From: Geodermatophilaceae bacterium URHB0062
GTDB lineage: Bacteria > Actinomycetota > Actinomycetes > Mycobacteriales > Geodermatophilaceae
NCBI GenBank assembly: GCA_000620185.1
Contig: JHVO01000005.1
Location: 310,001 to 374,000, forward strand
Reading direction: 5' to 3'
Length of the DNA: 64,000 nucleotides
A program made the position numbers and the translations under genes. The notes beneath the pieces are model-generated. The model did not search any database, had not been told where the DNA came from, and was given only the letters and a program-made list of their open reading frames with translations. The first letter of the stretch is position 1; each line of letters opens with the position of its first letter. Positions 50,266-58,742 of this stretch are shown here, one piece after another.

Positions 50266-51924
50266 TCACTGGCCCTCCCGCATCGGGACCCGGATGCCCT
50301 GGGCGTCGGCGACCTCGGCCGCGAGGTCGTAGCCGGCGTCCACGTGGCGGATGACGCCCATCGCCGGGTCGTTGCGCAGCACCCGTTCCAGCTTCCGCGC
50401 CGCCAGCGGCGTGCCGTCGGCGACCGACACCTGGCCGGCGTGGATCGAGCGGCCGATGCCGACGCCGCCGCCGTGGTGGATCGACACCCAGCTGGCGCCG
50501 GACGCGGTGTTCACCAGGGCGTTGAGCAGCGGCCAGTCGGCGATGGCGTCGGAGCCGTCGGCCATCGCCTCGGTCTCGCGGTAGGGGGAGGCCACCGATC
50601 CCGAGTCGAGGTGGTCGCGGCCGATGACGATCGGGGCGCTGATCTCCCCGGAGGCCACCATGTCGTTGAACCGGAGGCCGGCCAGGTCGCGCTCGCCGTG
50701 GCCCAGCCAGCAGATGCGTGCGGGCAGGCCCTGGAAGGCGACCTTGTCCTGCGCGGCCCTGATCCACCGCTGCAGGTGGTCGTTCTCGGGGAACAGGTCG
50801 AGGACGGCGCGGTCGGTGGCCGCGATGTCCTTGGGGTCGCCGGAGAGCGCCGCCCACCGGAACGGGCCCTTGCCCTCGCAGAACAGGGGTCGGATGTAGG
50901 CCGGCACGAAGCCAGGGAAGGCGAACGCGCGCTCGTAACCGCCCTGCCGGGCCTCGTCGCGGATGGAGTTGCCGTAGTCGAACACCTCGGCGCCGGCGTC
51001 CAGGAAGCCGACCATGGCCTCGACGTGCCGGGCCATCGAGGCCCGCGCCCGGTCGGTGAACTCCTCGGGCTTCGCCGCCGCGTAGTCGTGCCAGTCGGCC
51101 GGGTCCACGCCCTCGGGCAGGTAGCTCAGCGGGTCGTGGGCCGACGTCTGGTCGGTGACGACGTCGATCTCGGCGCCCCGGCGCAGCAGTTCGGGGAACA
51201 CCGTCGCGCAGTTGCCGACCAGCCCCACCGACAGCGGCCGCCGCTCGCGCTTGGCGGCCAGGCACCGCTCGAGGGCGTCGTCGAGGTCGTCGGCCACCTC
51301 GTCGAGGTAGCGGTGCTCGACCCGCCGGTGCAGGCGGGCGGCGTCGACGTCGACGACCAGGCACACCCCGCCGTTGAGCGTGACCGCGAGCGGCTGCGCG
51401 CCGCCCATGCCGCCGCACCCGCCGGTGAGGGTCAGCGTGCCGGCGAGCGTGCCGCCGAAGCGTTTCGCGGCCACCGCGGCGAACGTCTCGTAGGTGCCCT
51501 GCAGGATGCCCTGGGTGCCGATGTAGATCCACGAGCCCGCGGTCATCTGGCCGTACATGGTCAGGCCGAGGTGCTCGAGGCGGCGGAACTCCGGCCAGGT
51601 CGCCCAGTCGCCGACCAGGTTGGAGTTGGCGATGAGCACCCGGGGGGCCCACTCGTGGGTCTGCAGGACGCCGACCGGCCGGCCCGACTGGACGAGCATC
51701 GTCTCGTCGTCCTTCAGCGTGGTGAGCGTGCGCACCATCGCGTCGAAGCTGCGCCAGTCGCGCGCCGCGCGACCCGTGCCGCCGTAGACGACCAGGTCGT
51801 CGGGCCGCTCGGCCACCTCCGGGTCGAGGTTGTTCTGCAGCATGCGCAGCGGCGCCTCGGTCTGCCAGCTGCGGGCGGTGAGGGTCGTGCCGCGCGGGGA
51901 CCGCACGGGTCGTGCTCCGTCCAT
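50266..51924 (-). CDS. hutU: Urocanate hydratase
   Basis: This 552-residue NAD+-dependent enzyme hydrates urocanate to imidazolonepropionate. It contains the characteristic glycine-rich cofactor segment [15 protein letters not shown] near residue 170 and the [15 protein letters not shown] segment near 255. The active region [17 protein letters not shown] is near 360. Length and composition are standard for HutU. The ATG follows AAGGAGAG by six bases, and hutH ends 21 bp upstream. Confidence 0.96.
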   Translation of the reverse strand: MDGARPVRSPRGTTLTARSWQTEAPLRMLQNNLDPEVAERPDDLVVYGGTGRAARDWRSFDAMVRTLTTLKDDETMLVQSGRPVGVLQTHEWAPRVLIANSNLVGDWATWPEFRRLEHLGLTMYGQMTAGSWIYIGTQGILQGTYETFAAVAAKRFGGTLAGTLTLTGGCGGMGGAQPLAVTLNGGVCLVVDVDAARLHRRVEHRYLDEVADDLDDALERCLAAKRERRPLSVGLVGNCATVFPELLRRGAEIDVVTDQTSAHDPLSYLPEGVDPADWHDYAAAKPEEFTDRARASMARHVEAMVGFLDAGAEVFDYGNSIRDEARQGGYERAFAFPGFVPAYIRPLFCEGKGPFRWAALSGDPKDIAATDRAVLDLFPENDHLQRWIRAAQDKVAFQGLPARICWLGHGERDLAGLRFNDMVASGEISAPIVIGRDHLDSGSVASPYRETEAMADGSDAIADWPLLNALVNTASGASWVSIHHGGGVGIGRSIHAGQVSVADGTPLAARKLERVLRNDPAMGVIRHVDAGYDLAAEVADAQGIRVPMREGQ

Positions 51925-51945
51925 GGGAACTCTCCTTCTGACAGG

Positions 51946-53484
51946 TCAGGCGAGGTCGATGCCGGTGGCGCCGAGGACGGCGCCGGTGGTGACGAGGCCG
52001 ACGACGGTCTCGATCTCCGGGGCCAGGTGCCGGTCGGGTCCGGGGCCGGGAACGCCCGCCGTCCGGACGGCGTCCCGCACGGCACCGGTCGGGACGGCGG
52101 GGGCGAGGGGGGCCCGCAGGTCCAGGGCGCGGGCGGCGGTCATGAGCTCGACGGCCAGCACCCGGGTGAGGCCGTCCAGCGCCCGGCGCAGCTTGCGGGC
52201 GGCGGCCCAGCCCATCGAGACGTGGTCCTCCTGCATCGCCGAGGAGGGGATCGAGTCGACGCTCGCCGGGGCCGCGAGGCGCTTGAGCTCGCTGACGATC
52301 CCGGCCGCCGTGTACTGCGCGATCATCAGGCCCGAGTCGACGCCCGGGTCACCGGCGAGGAACGGCGGCAGCCCGTTGTTGCGGGCGGCGTCGAGGAAGC
52401 GGTCGGTGCGGCGCTCGCTCATGCTCGCCACGTCGGCGACGGCGATCGCGAGGAAGTCCAGCACGTACCCGACCGGTGCGCCGTGGAAGTTGCCGTTCGA
52501 CTCCACGCGCCCGTCGAGGGTGACCACCGGGTTGTCGATCGCCGAGGCCAGCTCGCGGTCGGCCACCGCGGCGGCGTGGGCGAGGGTGTCGCGCGCGGCG
52601 CCGTGGACCTGGGGGGCGCAGCGCAGCGAGTAGGCGTCCTGCACGCGGGTGCACTCGGGGCCGCGGTGGCTCTCCATCACGCCGCTGCCGGCCAGCAGGG
52701 CCCGCAGGTTCGCCGCCGACGCCGCCTGCCCCGGATGCGGCCGCAGCGCGTGCAGGTCGCCGGCGAAGACGGCGTCGGTGCCGAGCAGCGCCTCCACGCT
52801 CATGGCGGCGGCGACGTCGGCCGTCGCCAGCAGCCGGCGCAGGTCGGCCAGCGCGAGCACCAGCATGCCAAGCATGCCGTCGGTGCCGTTGACCAGCGCG
52901 AGGCCCTCCTTCTCGGCGAGCTCGACCGGCTCGATGCCGTGCGCGCGCAGCGCCTCCGCGGCGGGGCGCAGCTCGCCGGCGGCGTCGCGGACCTGGCCCT
53001 CGCCCATGACGGCCAGGGCGATCGAGGACAGCGGAGCGAGGTCGCCCGAGCAGCCGAGGGAGCCGTACTCGTGCACGACCGGGCTCAGACCCGCGTCGAG
53101 CAGAGCGGCGTAGGCCTGGGCGGTCTCGACCCGCACCCCCGTGCGGCCGGTGGCGAGCGTCGACAGCCGCAGCAGCATGAGCGCGCGGACCACTTCGGCC
53201 TCCACCTCGGGGCCGGAGCCGGCGGCGTGCGAGCGGATGAGGCTGCGCTGCAGCTGGGCCCGCCGCTCCGGCGGGATGTGCTTGGTGGCCAGGGCGCCGA
53301 ACCCGGTGGACACCCCGTAGTGCGGCTCGACGTCGCCCGCTAGGCCGTCGATGACGGCGCGGCTGCGGGCGATCTCGGCGACGGCGTCGTCGGTCAGCCG
53401 CACGCCGCAGCCGCCGCGGGCGACGCGGACGACGTCCTCCGGGGCGACCGGACCGGTGCCGACGAGCACGGAACAGGCATCCAT
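51946..53484 (-). CDS. hutH: Histidine ammonia-lyase
   Basis: This 512-residue enzyme eliminates ammonia from L-histidine to give urocanate. The MIO cofactor forms autocatalytically from a tripeptide, here Cys145-Ser146-Gly147 within GSLGCSGDLAPLS. This variant of the usual Ala-Ser-Gly still fits the family signature. The YGVSTGFG segment near residue 56 supplies the catalytic tyrosine. It begins 33 bp after the IclR gene on the same strand, as the first enzyme gene of the operon. Confidence 0.95.
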   Translation of the reverse strand: MDACSVLVGTGPVAPEDVVRVARGGCGVRLTDDAVAEIARSRAVIDGLAGDVEPHYGVSTGFGALATKHIPPERRAQLQRSLIRSHAAGSGPEVEAEVVRALMLLRLSTLATGRTGVRVETAQAYAALLDAGLSPVVHEYGSLGCSGDLAPLSSIALAVMGEGQVRDAAGELRPAAEALRAHGIEPVELAEKEGLALVNGTDGMLGMLVLALADLRRLLATADVAAAMSVEALLGTDAVFAGDLHALRPHPGQAASAANLRALLAGSGVMESHRGPECTRVQDAYSLRCAPQVHGAARDTLAHAAAVADRELASAIDNPVVTLDGRVESNGNFHGAPVGYVLDFLAIAVADVASMSERRTDRFLDAARNNGLPPFLAGDPGVDSGLMIAQYTAAGIVSELKRLAAPASVDSIPSSAMQEDHVSMGWAAARKLRRALDGLTRVLAVELMTAARALDLRAPLAPAVPTGAVRDAVRTAGVPGPGPDRHLAPEIETVVGLVTTGAVLGATGIDLA

Positions 53485-53517
53485 GCAGGCCAGTGCACAC
53501 CCCGACGGCCCGTCGTC

Positions 53518-54351
53518 CTAGCCCCCGAGCGGAGGAGTTGTCCGGTATCCCAGACGTTTCGGCGGCCGGCCGTTGATGCGCCGGGTCAGTTCGGCCGCCG
53601 CCCGGCTCACCCGGACCGCCAGCTCGTCCCTTCCCGCGCCGTCGACGTCGTCGCCGGGAAAGGTGACGGCGACGGCCGCCGTGGGGCGCCCCGCATGGTC
53701 GTGGACGGCGGCGGCCACCGAGGCGAACCCCGGCGTCACCTCGCCGTCCTCGGTGGCGTGCCCGGCCCGGCGCACACCGCCCAGCAGCCGCCGCAGTTCG
53801 GAGAGCCGGCGCGGGCCCAGCCCGTGCCGGTCGACGAAGGCCGCCGCGTCGGGGAACAGCGCCCGGACGTGCGGGGCCGGCAGGTCGGCGAGCATCGCCC
53901 GACCGCTGGCGGTGAGCTGCGCCGGGAGGCGCACGCCGACGTCGGTGACCAGCGGAGGGCGGCCGGGCGCGCGCTGCTCCACCACGTAGAGCACCTCCCG
54001 GCCGTGCAGGACGGCGAGGTGCGCCGAGTTGCCGACCGCGTCGACGAGCCGGGCCAGCACGGGCCGGGCCAGACGGGCCAGCGGCTCCTGGCGGGAGTAG
54101 GCGCTGCCGATCTCGAACGCGCTCACGCCCAGCCCGTAGCGCCGTTCCTCGGGCAGGTGGACGACGAAGCCGGCCTGCTGCAGTTCGGCGAGCAGGTGGT
54201 AGGTGGTCGAGCGCGGCAGGCCGAGCTCGCGGGCCAGCGCCGCCGCCGGAACCGGGCCGGGCTGCCGGGCCAGGGCCTGCAGCAGCGCGAGCGTCTGGCG
54301 GGCGGCGGGAACCCCGCGGGAGGCGGGGATTCCCGAACCGGTCGCCGACAC
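53518..54351 (-). CDS. IclR-family regulator heading the hut operon
   Basis: This 277-residue regulator has an N-terminal winged HTH (ARQTLALLQALARQPGPV to RSTTYHLLAELQQAGFV, about residues 17-63) and a C-terminal IclR effector domain with STPF-like ligand segments such as LTASGRAMLADL. It precedes hutH by 33 bp and is probably co-transcribed with the whole operon, sensing histidine or urocanate. The GTG start at 54351 is six bases after TAGGCT, so its mRNA is probably leaderless. Three 11-bp-spaced GTCAC boxes lie directly upstream of that -10. Confidence 0.88.
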   Translation of the reverse strand: MSATGSGIPASRGVPAARQTLALLQALARQPGPVPAAALARELGLPRSTTYHLLAELQQAGFVVHLPEERRYGLGVSAFEIGSAYSRQEPLARLARPVLARLVDAVGNSAHLAVLHGREVLYVVEQRAPGRPPLVTDVGVRLPAQLTASGRAMLADLPAPHVRALFPDAAAFVDRHGLGPRRLSELRRLLGGVRRAGHATEDGEVTPGFASVAAAVHDHAGRPTAAVAVTFPGDDVDGAGRDELAVRVSRAAAELTRRINGRPPKRLGYRTTPPLGG

Positions 54352-54357
54352 GCCGCG

Positions 54358-54363
54358 AGCCTA
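54358..54363 (-). promoter_or_regulatory. Leaderless -10 box of the iclR-hut operon
   Basis: TAGGCT on the minus strand is followed by six bases and the GTG start codon. No -35 consensus is visible; instead direct repeats end eight bases upstream, as expected for an activated promoter. Confidence 0.5.
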
Positions 54364-54371
54364 GGGACCGG

Positions 54372-54398
54372 GTGACAGCGGTGTGACACGGCCGTGAC
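54372..54398. promoter_or_regulatory. Three GTCAC-N6 direct repeats at the hut promoter (GlnR-like box)
   Basis: GTCAC boxes on the minus strand at 54394-54398, 54383-54387 and 54372-54376 are spaced exactly 11 bp, and the last is eight bp from the -10. The GlnR consensus is gTnAc-n6-GaAAc at the same spacing, and histidine is a nitrogen source, so GlnR is the leading candidate. PhoP or a SARP protein could read such repeats too. Confidence 0.5.
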
Positions 54399-54453
54399 GA
54401 GCGCTCCGTCATCGTCGGTCGCGTACTGATTGCATCAGAAGGGGGAACCCACG

Positions 54454-54945
54454 TTGTCCGAGAACACGATGGAAGACGTCGCCACCGACTCGATCCGGCC
54501 CTGGCCCGTCGTCCCTCAGGGCTACGCGCTCGAGCATCCTGTCCGCACGCTGCAGTACCTGCTGCGCGCCCGGAACCACCCGGCGACCGTCAACGGCCAC
54601 TTCGACACGGCGACCGAGGGCGCGGTCCGCGCGTTCCAGCAGGAGAAGAAGCTGTCCGTCGACGGGATCGTCGGCCCGAAGACCTGGGCGGCGCTGGTCG
54701 TCACGGTGAAGAAGGGCAGCACCGGCGACGCGGTGCGGGGCGTGCAGGAGGAGTTCCAGTACCGCAACGAGTCCGGTGACCCGAGCCTCGGCCTGCAGAT
54801 CGACGGCATCTTCGGTCCGAAGACGGACGAGGCGGTCCGCGGTTTCCAGGAGGCGCTGGCCACGAGCTACCCGGAGGTACTCGTGGACGGGATCGTAGGG
54901 CCGATCACGTGGCGCGCGCTGGTCAGCGGGATGCTGTCGTTCTGA
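54454..54945 (+). CDS. Peptidoglycan-binding-domain protein with two PG_binding_1 repeats
   Basis: This 163-residue protein consists of two tandem PG_binding_1 modules. Their repeat hallmarks are VDGIVGPKTWAALV near residue 75, IDGIFGPKTDEAVRGFQ near 115 and VDGIVGPITWRALVSG near the end. No signal peptide or catalytic domain is visible, so it may be released by another route, work inside the cell, or bind a non-peptidoglycan ligand. A TTG start at 54454 is chosen because GAAGGGGG lies eight bases before it; ATG 54469 is the alternative. It diverges from the hut operon. Confidence 0.8.
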   Translation: MSENTMEDVATDSIRPWPVVPQGYALEHPVRTLQYLLRARNHPATVNGHFDTATEGAVRAFQQEKKLSVDGIVGPKTWAALVVTVKKGSTGDAVRGVQEEFQYRNESGDPSLGLQIDGIFGPKTDEAVRGFQEALATSYPEVLVDGIVGPITWRALVSGMLSF

Positions 54946-54994
54946 CCGAGGCTCCGGCCGGCCCCGGCTGACCGGATGCCCGGCAGGTGCCGGA

Positions 54995-55888
54995 TCAGCC
55001 CGCCGAGGCGGCGAGGTCCGCGACGATGCGGTCCATCGCCCCGACCGCGAGGGACAGGTGCCCCTCGTCGGGATGCACGTGGTCCCGCGCGTTCGGCAGC
55101 CGGTCGGCGAGCCATCGCCCGTGCGACGGCGGCACCATCAGGTCCTGGTGGCCCTGCCAGACCGACACCGGGACGTCGATCGCCGCCAGGTCGAAGCCCC
55201 AGTCGCGGACGAAGGCGAGGTCGTCGTCGCGCCAGCCCGCCACGCCGGTGGAGACGGCGCGCCGGAAGGTCGCCGCCAGGTACTCGGCGAACTCGCCGGT
55301 GAGCGACGCCGTGTCCACCGGTGAGACGAGACCGCCGAGGGACCGGGCCACGTCATCGGCGGTGACCGCGGCGAGCGCGGCGGCCTGCTCCTCGAGCCAG
55401 GGGGTGAGCGCCGACTCGCCCCGCAGCGCGAGCGAGAACTCCTCGACGTTTTCCTCGCCCATCCCGGCCAGGAAGTCCAGCCCGTCGGCGCCGTAGGGTC
55501 CGACGCCGGCCAGCGTCGCGGCGGCGACGCAGCGGCCGGGGAGCAGCGCGGCGCAGGCGAGGGCGTGCGGCCCACCCCCGGACCAGCCGAGGGTGACGAA
55601 CTCGGCGGCGCCCAGCTCGTCGAGCACCGCCGCGGTGTCGGCCGCCACGTCGGCGACCGTGCGGCCCGGCGCCGGGTCGGAGTGCCCGTAGCCCGGGCGC
55701 GACCACGTCACCAGCCGCAGCCCGGCGTCCGCGCCCGCCTCGACGAGCGGGGCGAACGGGACGGCGGCGCTGGGCGTGCCGCTGTGGAACACGAGCGCAC
55801 GTCCACGGCCGGGCGGGGCAGCGAGAACATCCAGCCGGCGCCCGGCAACGGTCACATCGGATCGGATCAGGTCGTCCACGGGCACCAT
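54995..55888 (-). CDS. Alpha/beta hydrolase
   Basis: This 297-residue protein has an alpha/beta-hydrolase core. The nucleophile elbow is GWSGGG with Ser near residue 101, the oxyanion segment is VFHSGTPSAAVPF near 34, and the catalytic histidine is in HPDEGHLSLAV near 277. A helical lid occupies about residues 140-205. It follows the DUF1028 gene by two bases, so they are probably co-expressed. The specific ester, lactone or epoxide substrate is unknown. Confidence 0.85.
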   Translation of the reverse strand: MVPVDDLIRSDVTVAGRRLDVLAAPPGRGRALVFHSGTPSAAVPFAPLVEAGADAGLRLVTWSRPGYGHSDPAPGRTVADVAADTAAVLDELGAAEFVTLGWSGGGPHALACAALLPGRCVAAATLAGVGPYGADGLDFLAGMGEENVEEFSLALRGESALTPWLEEQAAALAAVTADDVARSLGGLVSPVDTASLTGEFAEYLAATFRRAVSTGVAGWRDDDLAFVRDWGFDLAAIDVPVSVWQGHQDLMVPPSHGRWLADRLPNARDHVHPDEGHLSLAVGAMDRIVADLAASAG

Positions 55889-55890
55889 CC

Positions 55891-56742
55891 TCAGCTCTGC
55901 GCCGTCGTCGCGCGCAGGTGCTGCAGGACGACGGGATCGAGCCGGTCATCGTGCCACCGCTCCTCGAAGTTCTCCCGGCCCATCCAGTCGTAGAGGTCGC
56001 GCCGCACGTCGCCGCTGCGGTACCCGGCGACGGCCAGCCGCTCGGCGAGCTCACCGGTGAGCTGGGCGTCGTAGGGAAGGAGCTGGTCGGCGGGCGTGCT
56101 GCCGAAGTACAGGTCGTGCAGGTCCAGCATCCGGGCCAGCTCCGCGATCGGCTCCGGCGCGTCGTCGCTGCGCAGGTCCACGACGACGTCCCCGAGCCCC
56201 CCGTAGCCGGCGCCCGGCGAGACCACCAGGAGCGCGGCCGCCTGCTTGCCGCGGGGATCGCCGCCGGCCGCCTGGCCGGCCGTGAGCGCGGCGACCAGGC
56301 GGCGCGCCAGCGACGGCTGGTCGGCGGAGGCCAACCAGGAATCGACCATCGCGTCGACCACCTCCGGCCCGGCGAGCAGGTTCCCCTGCGCGGCGAACGA
56401 CCCCTCGGGTCCCTCCCCGGTCCGGCCGCCGGCCCACGGCTGGGCCCGGTCGCCGGTGAAGGTGGCCGCCGCGCCGGAGACGTCCACGACCCCGGCCTGC
56501 CGCTGGGCCCGGTCCGGATCGTCGGCGAAGAACCGGTCGAGCAGGTCCGCGGCTCCCATCCCGTCCCGCAGCATCCGCAGGCCACGCTCCTTGAGCGCGA
56601 GGTTGACGTGGGCCTGCGTGGCGATCGCGCCCGCGTCGGCCCCCGCGGCGGGCACGTAGGCCCCGGCCGCCAGGAACTTGCTGGCCACGGCGACGCCCAG
56701 CGCCGAACCGTCCGGACTGCGGCCGACGATCGAGAAGGTCAT
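55891..56742 (-). CDS. DUF1028 (Ntn-hydrolase-like) protein
   Basis: This 283-residue protein matches the DUF1028 family: an N-terminal FSIVGRSPDGSALGVAVASKF, an internal QAHVNLALKERGLRMLRDG and the GSFAAQGNLLAGPEVVDAM segment. Acidic residues that may bind a metal and a C-terminal putative peptidoglycan-binding-like region (DARLTGELAERLAVAGY-type) follow. Family members resemble Ntn hydrolases, but their activity is not established. The gene is two bases upstream of the alpha/beta hydrolase on the same strand and 55 bp from the divergent mug gene. Confidence 0.82.
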   Translation of the reverse strand: MTFSIVGRSPDGSALGVAVASKFLAAGAYVPAAGADAGAIATQAHVNLALKERGLRMLRDGMGAADLLDRFFADDPDRAQRQAGVVDVSGAAATFTGDRAQPWAGGRTGEGPEGSFAAQGNLLAGPEVVDAMVDSWLASADQPSLARRLVAALTAGQAAGGDPRGKQAAALLVVSPGAGYGGLGDVVVDLRSDDAPEPIAELARMLDLHDLYFGSTPADQLLPYDAQLTGELAERLAVAGYRSGDVRRDLYDWMGRENFEERWHDDRLDPVVLQHLRATTAQS

Positions 56743-56797
56743 GCCGGGAACCCAACCACGGCGCGGCAGGACCCTGGTCAGGCGGCAGAATCGCCCG

Positions 56798-57364
56798 GTG
56801 CCCCTCGCACCGACCCCGCAGCCCCGGCCGGGCAAGCCGCTGCCCGACGTCGTGGCGCCGGGGCTCGCCGTGCTGTTCTGCGGGATCAACCCCTCGCTCC
56901 TGTCGGCCGCCCGGGGCCACCACTTCGCGCGGCCGGGCAACCGGTTCTGGCCGGCGCTGCACCTCGCCGGGCTCACTCCCCGGCGACTGAACCCCGAGGA
57001 GGACCGAGAGCTGCTCCGCTACGGGCTCGGCGTGACAAACCTCGTCGACCGGCCCACCCGGGCGGCGGCCGAGCTGGACGCCGACGAGCTGCGGACGGGC
57101 GCGGCCGCGCTCGAGGAACTGGTGGCGCGCTACCGGCCCGGAGTGGTCGCCGTCCTCGGCATCTCGGCCTGGCGGCAGGCGTTCGGGGCTGCCGACGGCA
57201 TCGGACCCCAGTGCCGGCGCATCGGCGGCGCGGCTGCGTGGGTGCTGCCGAACCCGAGCGGGCTCAACGCCCACTACCAGCTTCCGCAGCTGGCGCACTG
57301 CTACGCCGGGCTCCGGCCGGGCCCTCGCCCGGCGACCCACGCCCCGGGGCGGTCACCCAGGTGA
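56798..57364 (+). CDS. mug: G/U mismatch-specific DNA glycosylase
   Basis: This 188-residue DNA-repair enzyme removes uracil or related bases opposite guanine. It has the family motif CGINPSLLSAARGHHFA near residue 27, followed by PGNRFWPALHLAGLTP, and the second motif PNPSGLNAHY near 150. GTG at 56798 follows CAGAAT by six bases, a leaderless arrangement. The last 33 codons run antisense to the end of the convergent MFS gene; the conserved fold appears complete before that overlap is far advanced. Confidence 0.9.
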   Translation: MPLAPTPQPRPGKPLPDVVAPGLAVLFCGINPSLLSAARGHHFARPGNRFWPALHLAGLTPRRLNPEEDRELLRYGLGVTNLVDRPTRAAAELDADELRTGAAALEELVARYRPGVVAVLGISAWRQAFGAADGIGPQCRRIGGAAAWVLPNPSGLNAHYQLPQLAHCYAGLRPGPRPATHAPGRSPR

Positions 57365-58709
57365 CGAGGGCGGTCGCCAGGCACACGACGAGGCCGAGGA
57401 CGGCGACCGTCGTGTACCCGCCGGCCCCGGGCGCGGGGGCGCCGTCGGCGGTCGCCGCCGTGAGGACGGTGGCGGTGAGGGCACTGCCGATGGCGAACCC
57501 GGTGTAGCGCAGGACCTGGTTGAGGCTCATCGCGCTGCCGGTCTCCGAGGCGGGGACGGCGGAGACGATGAGGGCGGGGAAGGCGGCGAACGCGGCGCCC
57601 ACACCGAGGCCCGCCACCGCCATGACGAGGAAGACCTCCCACAGCTGCGAGCGGGCCAGCGCGAAGAGCACGAAGGCGCCGCCCTGGACCAGTGCCGCGA
57701 CCGGCAGCACCGCCCGCGCTCCGGCCCGGTCGGCGAGGAGCCGGGCGAGCCGGCCGGCCAGCACGCTGGCCAGCGAGAAGGGCAGCAGGGCCAGCCCCGC
57801 GACGACGATCGAGGTGCCGAAGCCCGCGCCGTCCGCGGGCGGCGCCTGGGCGAGCACCGGCACGGAGGCGAGCAGCAGGTAGTTGGCGAGCCCGACCAGC
57901 AGGGCGGCGGCGTGCGCCGTCGCGGCGGCTCCGGTGCGCGCCAGTCGGAGGTCGACCAGCGGGGACGGCGTCCGCTTCTCCCAGAGCACCCACGCGACCA
58001 GCGCGACCAGCGCGCCGCCGAGCAGCACCCACAGGAGCGGGGACCTCCAGCCCCAGACCTCCGCCTGGCCGAGCGCGAGCAGCAGCACGGCCAGCCCGGC
58101 GCCGAGCAGGGCCGCGCCGACGAGGTCCAGCCGCCGCGGGGCCGACGCGGGTGACGGCGGCAGGACGACGGCGGAAGCGAGCAGGGCGGCCAGGCTGACG
58201 CCCGCGCCCGCCCAGAACGCCGCGTGCACCCCGCCGAGCTCGGCCACCAGCCCGGCCACGGGGTAGCCCAGCCCGACACCGGCCACCACGGTGATCGACA
58301 GCGCGGCGATGGTCGACCGGGAGCGCTCGCCGTGCAGCGCCTCCCGGGCCGTGGCGATCGCCAGCGGTGTCAGGCCCAGGCCGAAGCCCTGCAGCGCCCG
58401 TCCGGCGATCAGCCAGCCCAGGCCCAGCGGCAGCGCGGCGAGGACGCCACCGGCCGTGACCACGCCGAGCACGACCAGCATGACCCGCCGGCGCTGCGGC
58501 CCGTCGCCGAGCCGGCCGACCACCGGCGTGGCCACCGCACCCACGAGGAGGGTCACCGTCAGCGACCACTGGGCGCTCGGCAGCGACGTCCCCATGCTCT
58601 CGGCGATGGCGGGGACCAGGGGCGCGCCCAGGCTGCTGATGACGGCCACGACCGTGCCCACGAAGATCAGCACCGGGACCAGTGCGCGGGGGGTCGGTGC
58701 GGTCGTCAT
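57264..58709 (-). CDS. MFS transporter, DHA2 (EmrB/QacA) type
   Basis: This 481-residue membrane protein has about fourteen predicted helices and the loop motif GRLGDGPQRRRVMLVVLG after helix 2. The segments GFGLGLTPLAIATAREAL and VAGVGLGYPVAGLVAE correspond to the drug-antiporter motif C region. Such proteins expel toxic compounds with proton influx. Its final 30 or so residues are a low-complexity tail encoded antisense to the mug 3' end, giving a 101-bp overlap. The divergent or neighbouring genes do not identify the substrate. Confidence 0.87.
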   Translation of the reverse strand: MTTAPTPRALVPVLIFVGTVVAVISSLGAPLVPAIAESMGTSLPSAQWSLTVTLLVGAVATPVVGRLGDGPQRRRVMLVVLGVVTAGGVLAALPLGLGWLIAGRALQGFGLGLTPLAIATAREALHGERSRSTIAALSITVVAGVGLGYPVAGLVAELGGVHAAFWAGAGVSLAALLASAVVLPPSPASAPRRLDLVGAALLGAGLAVLLLALGQAEVWGWRSPLLWVLLGGALVALVAWVLWEKRTPSPLVDLRLARTGAAATAHAAALLVGLANYLLLASVPVLAQAPPADGAGFGTSIVVAGLALLPFSLASVLAGRLARLLADRAGARAVLPVAALVQGGAFVLFALARSQLWEVFLVMAVAGLGVGAAFAAFPALIVSAVPASETGSAMSLNQVLRYTGFAIGSALTATVLTAATADGAPAPGAGGYTTVAVLGLVVCLATALVTWVTAPGRGSPGEGPAGARRSSAPAAEAGSGR

Positions 58710-58742
58710 GCTCCCCAGGTTCCCAGGTGGCCGCGCGGTCGA

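Noticed and set aside
47758-53343. A 5.6-kb open frame on the plus strand across the hut operon
   Set aside because: It is exactly opposite hutH, hutU, the M20 gene and hutF, has arginine/alanine/glycine-rich low-complexity translation and no recognisable domain. Long antisense frames are expected at this GC content.
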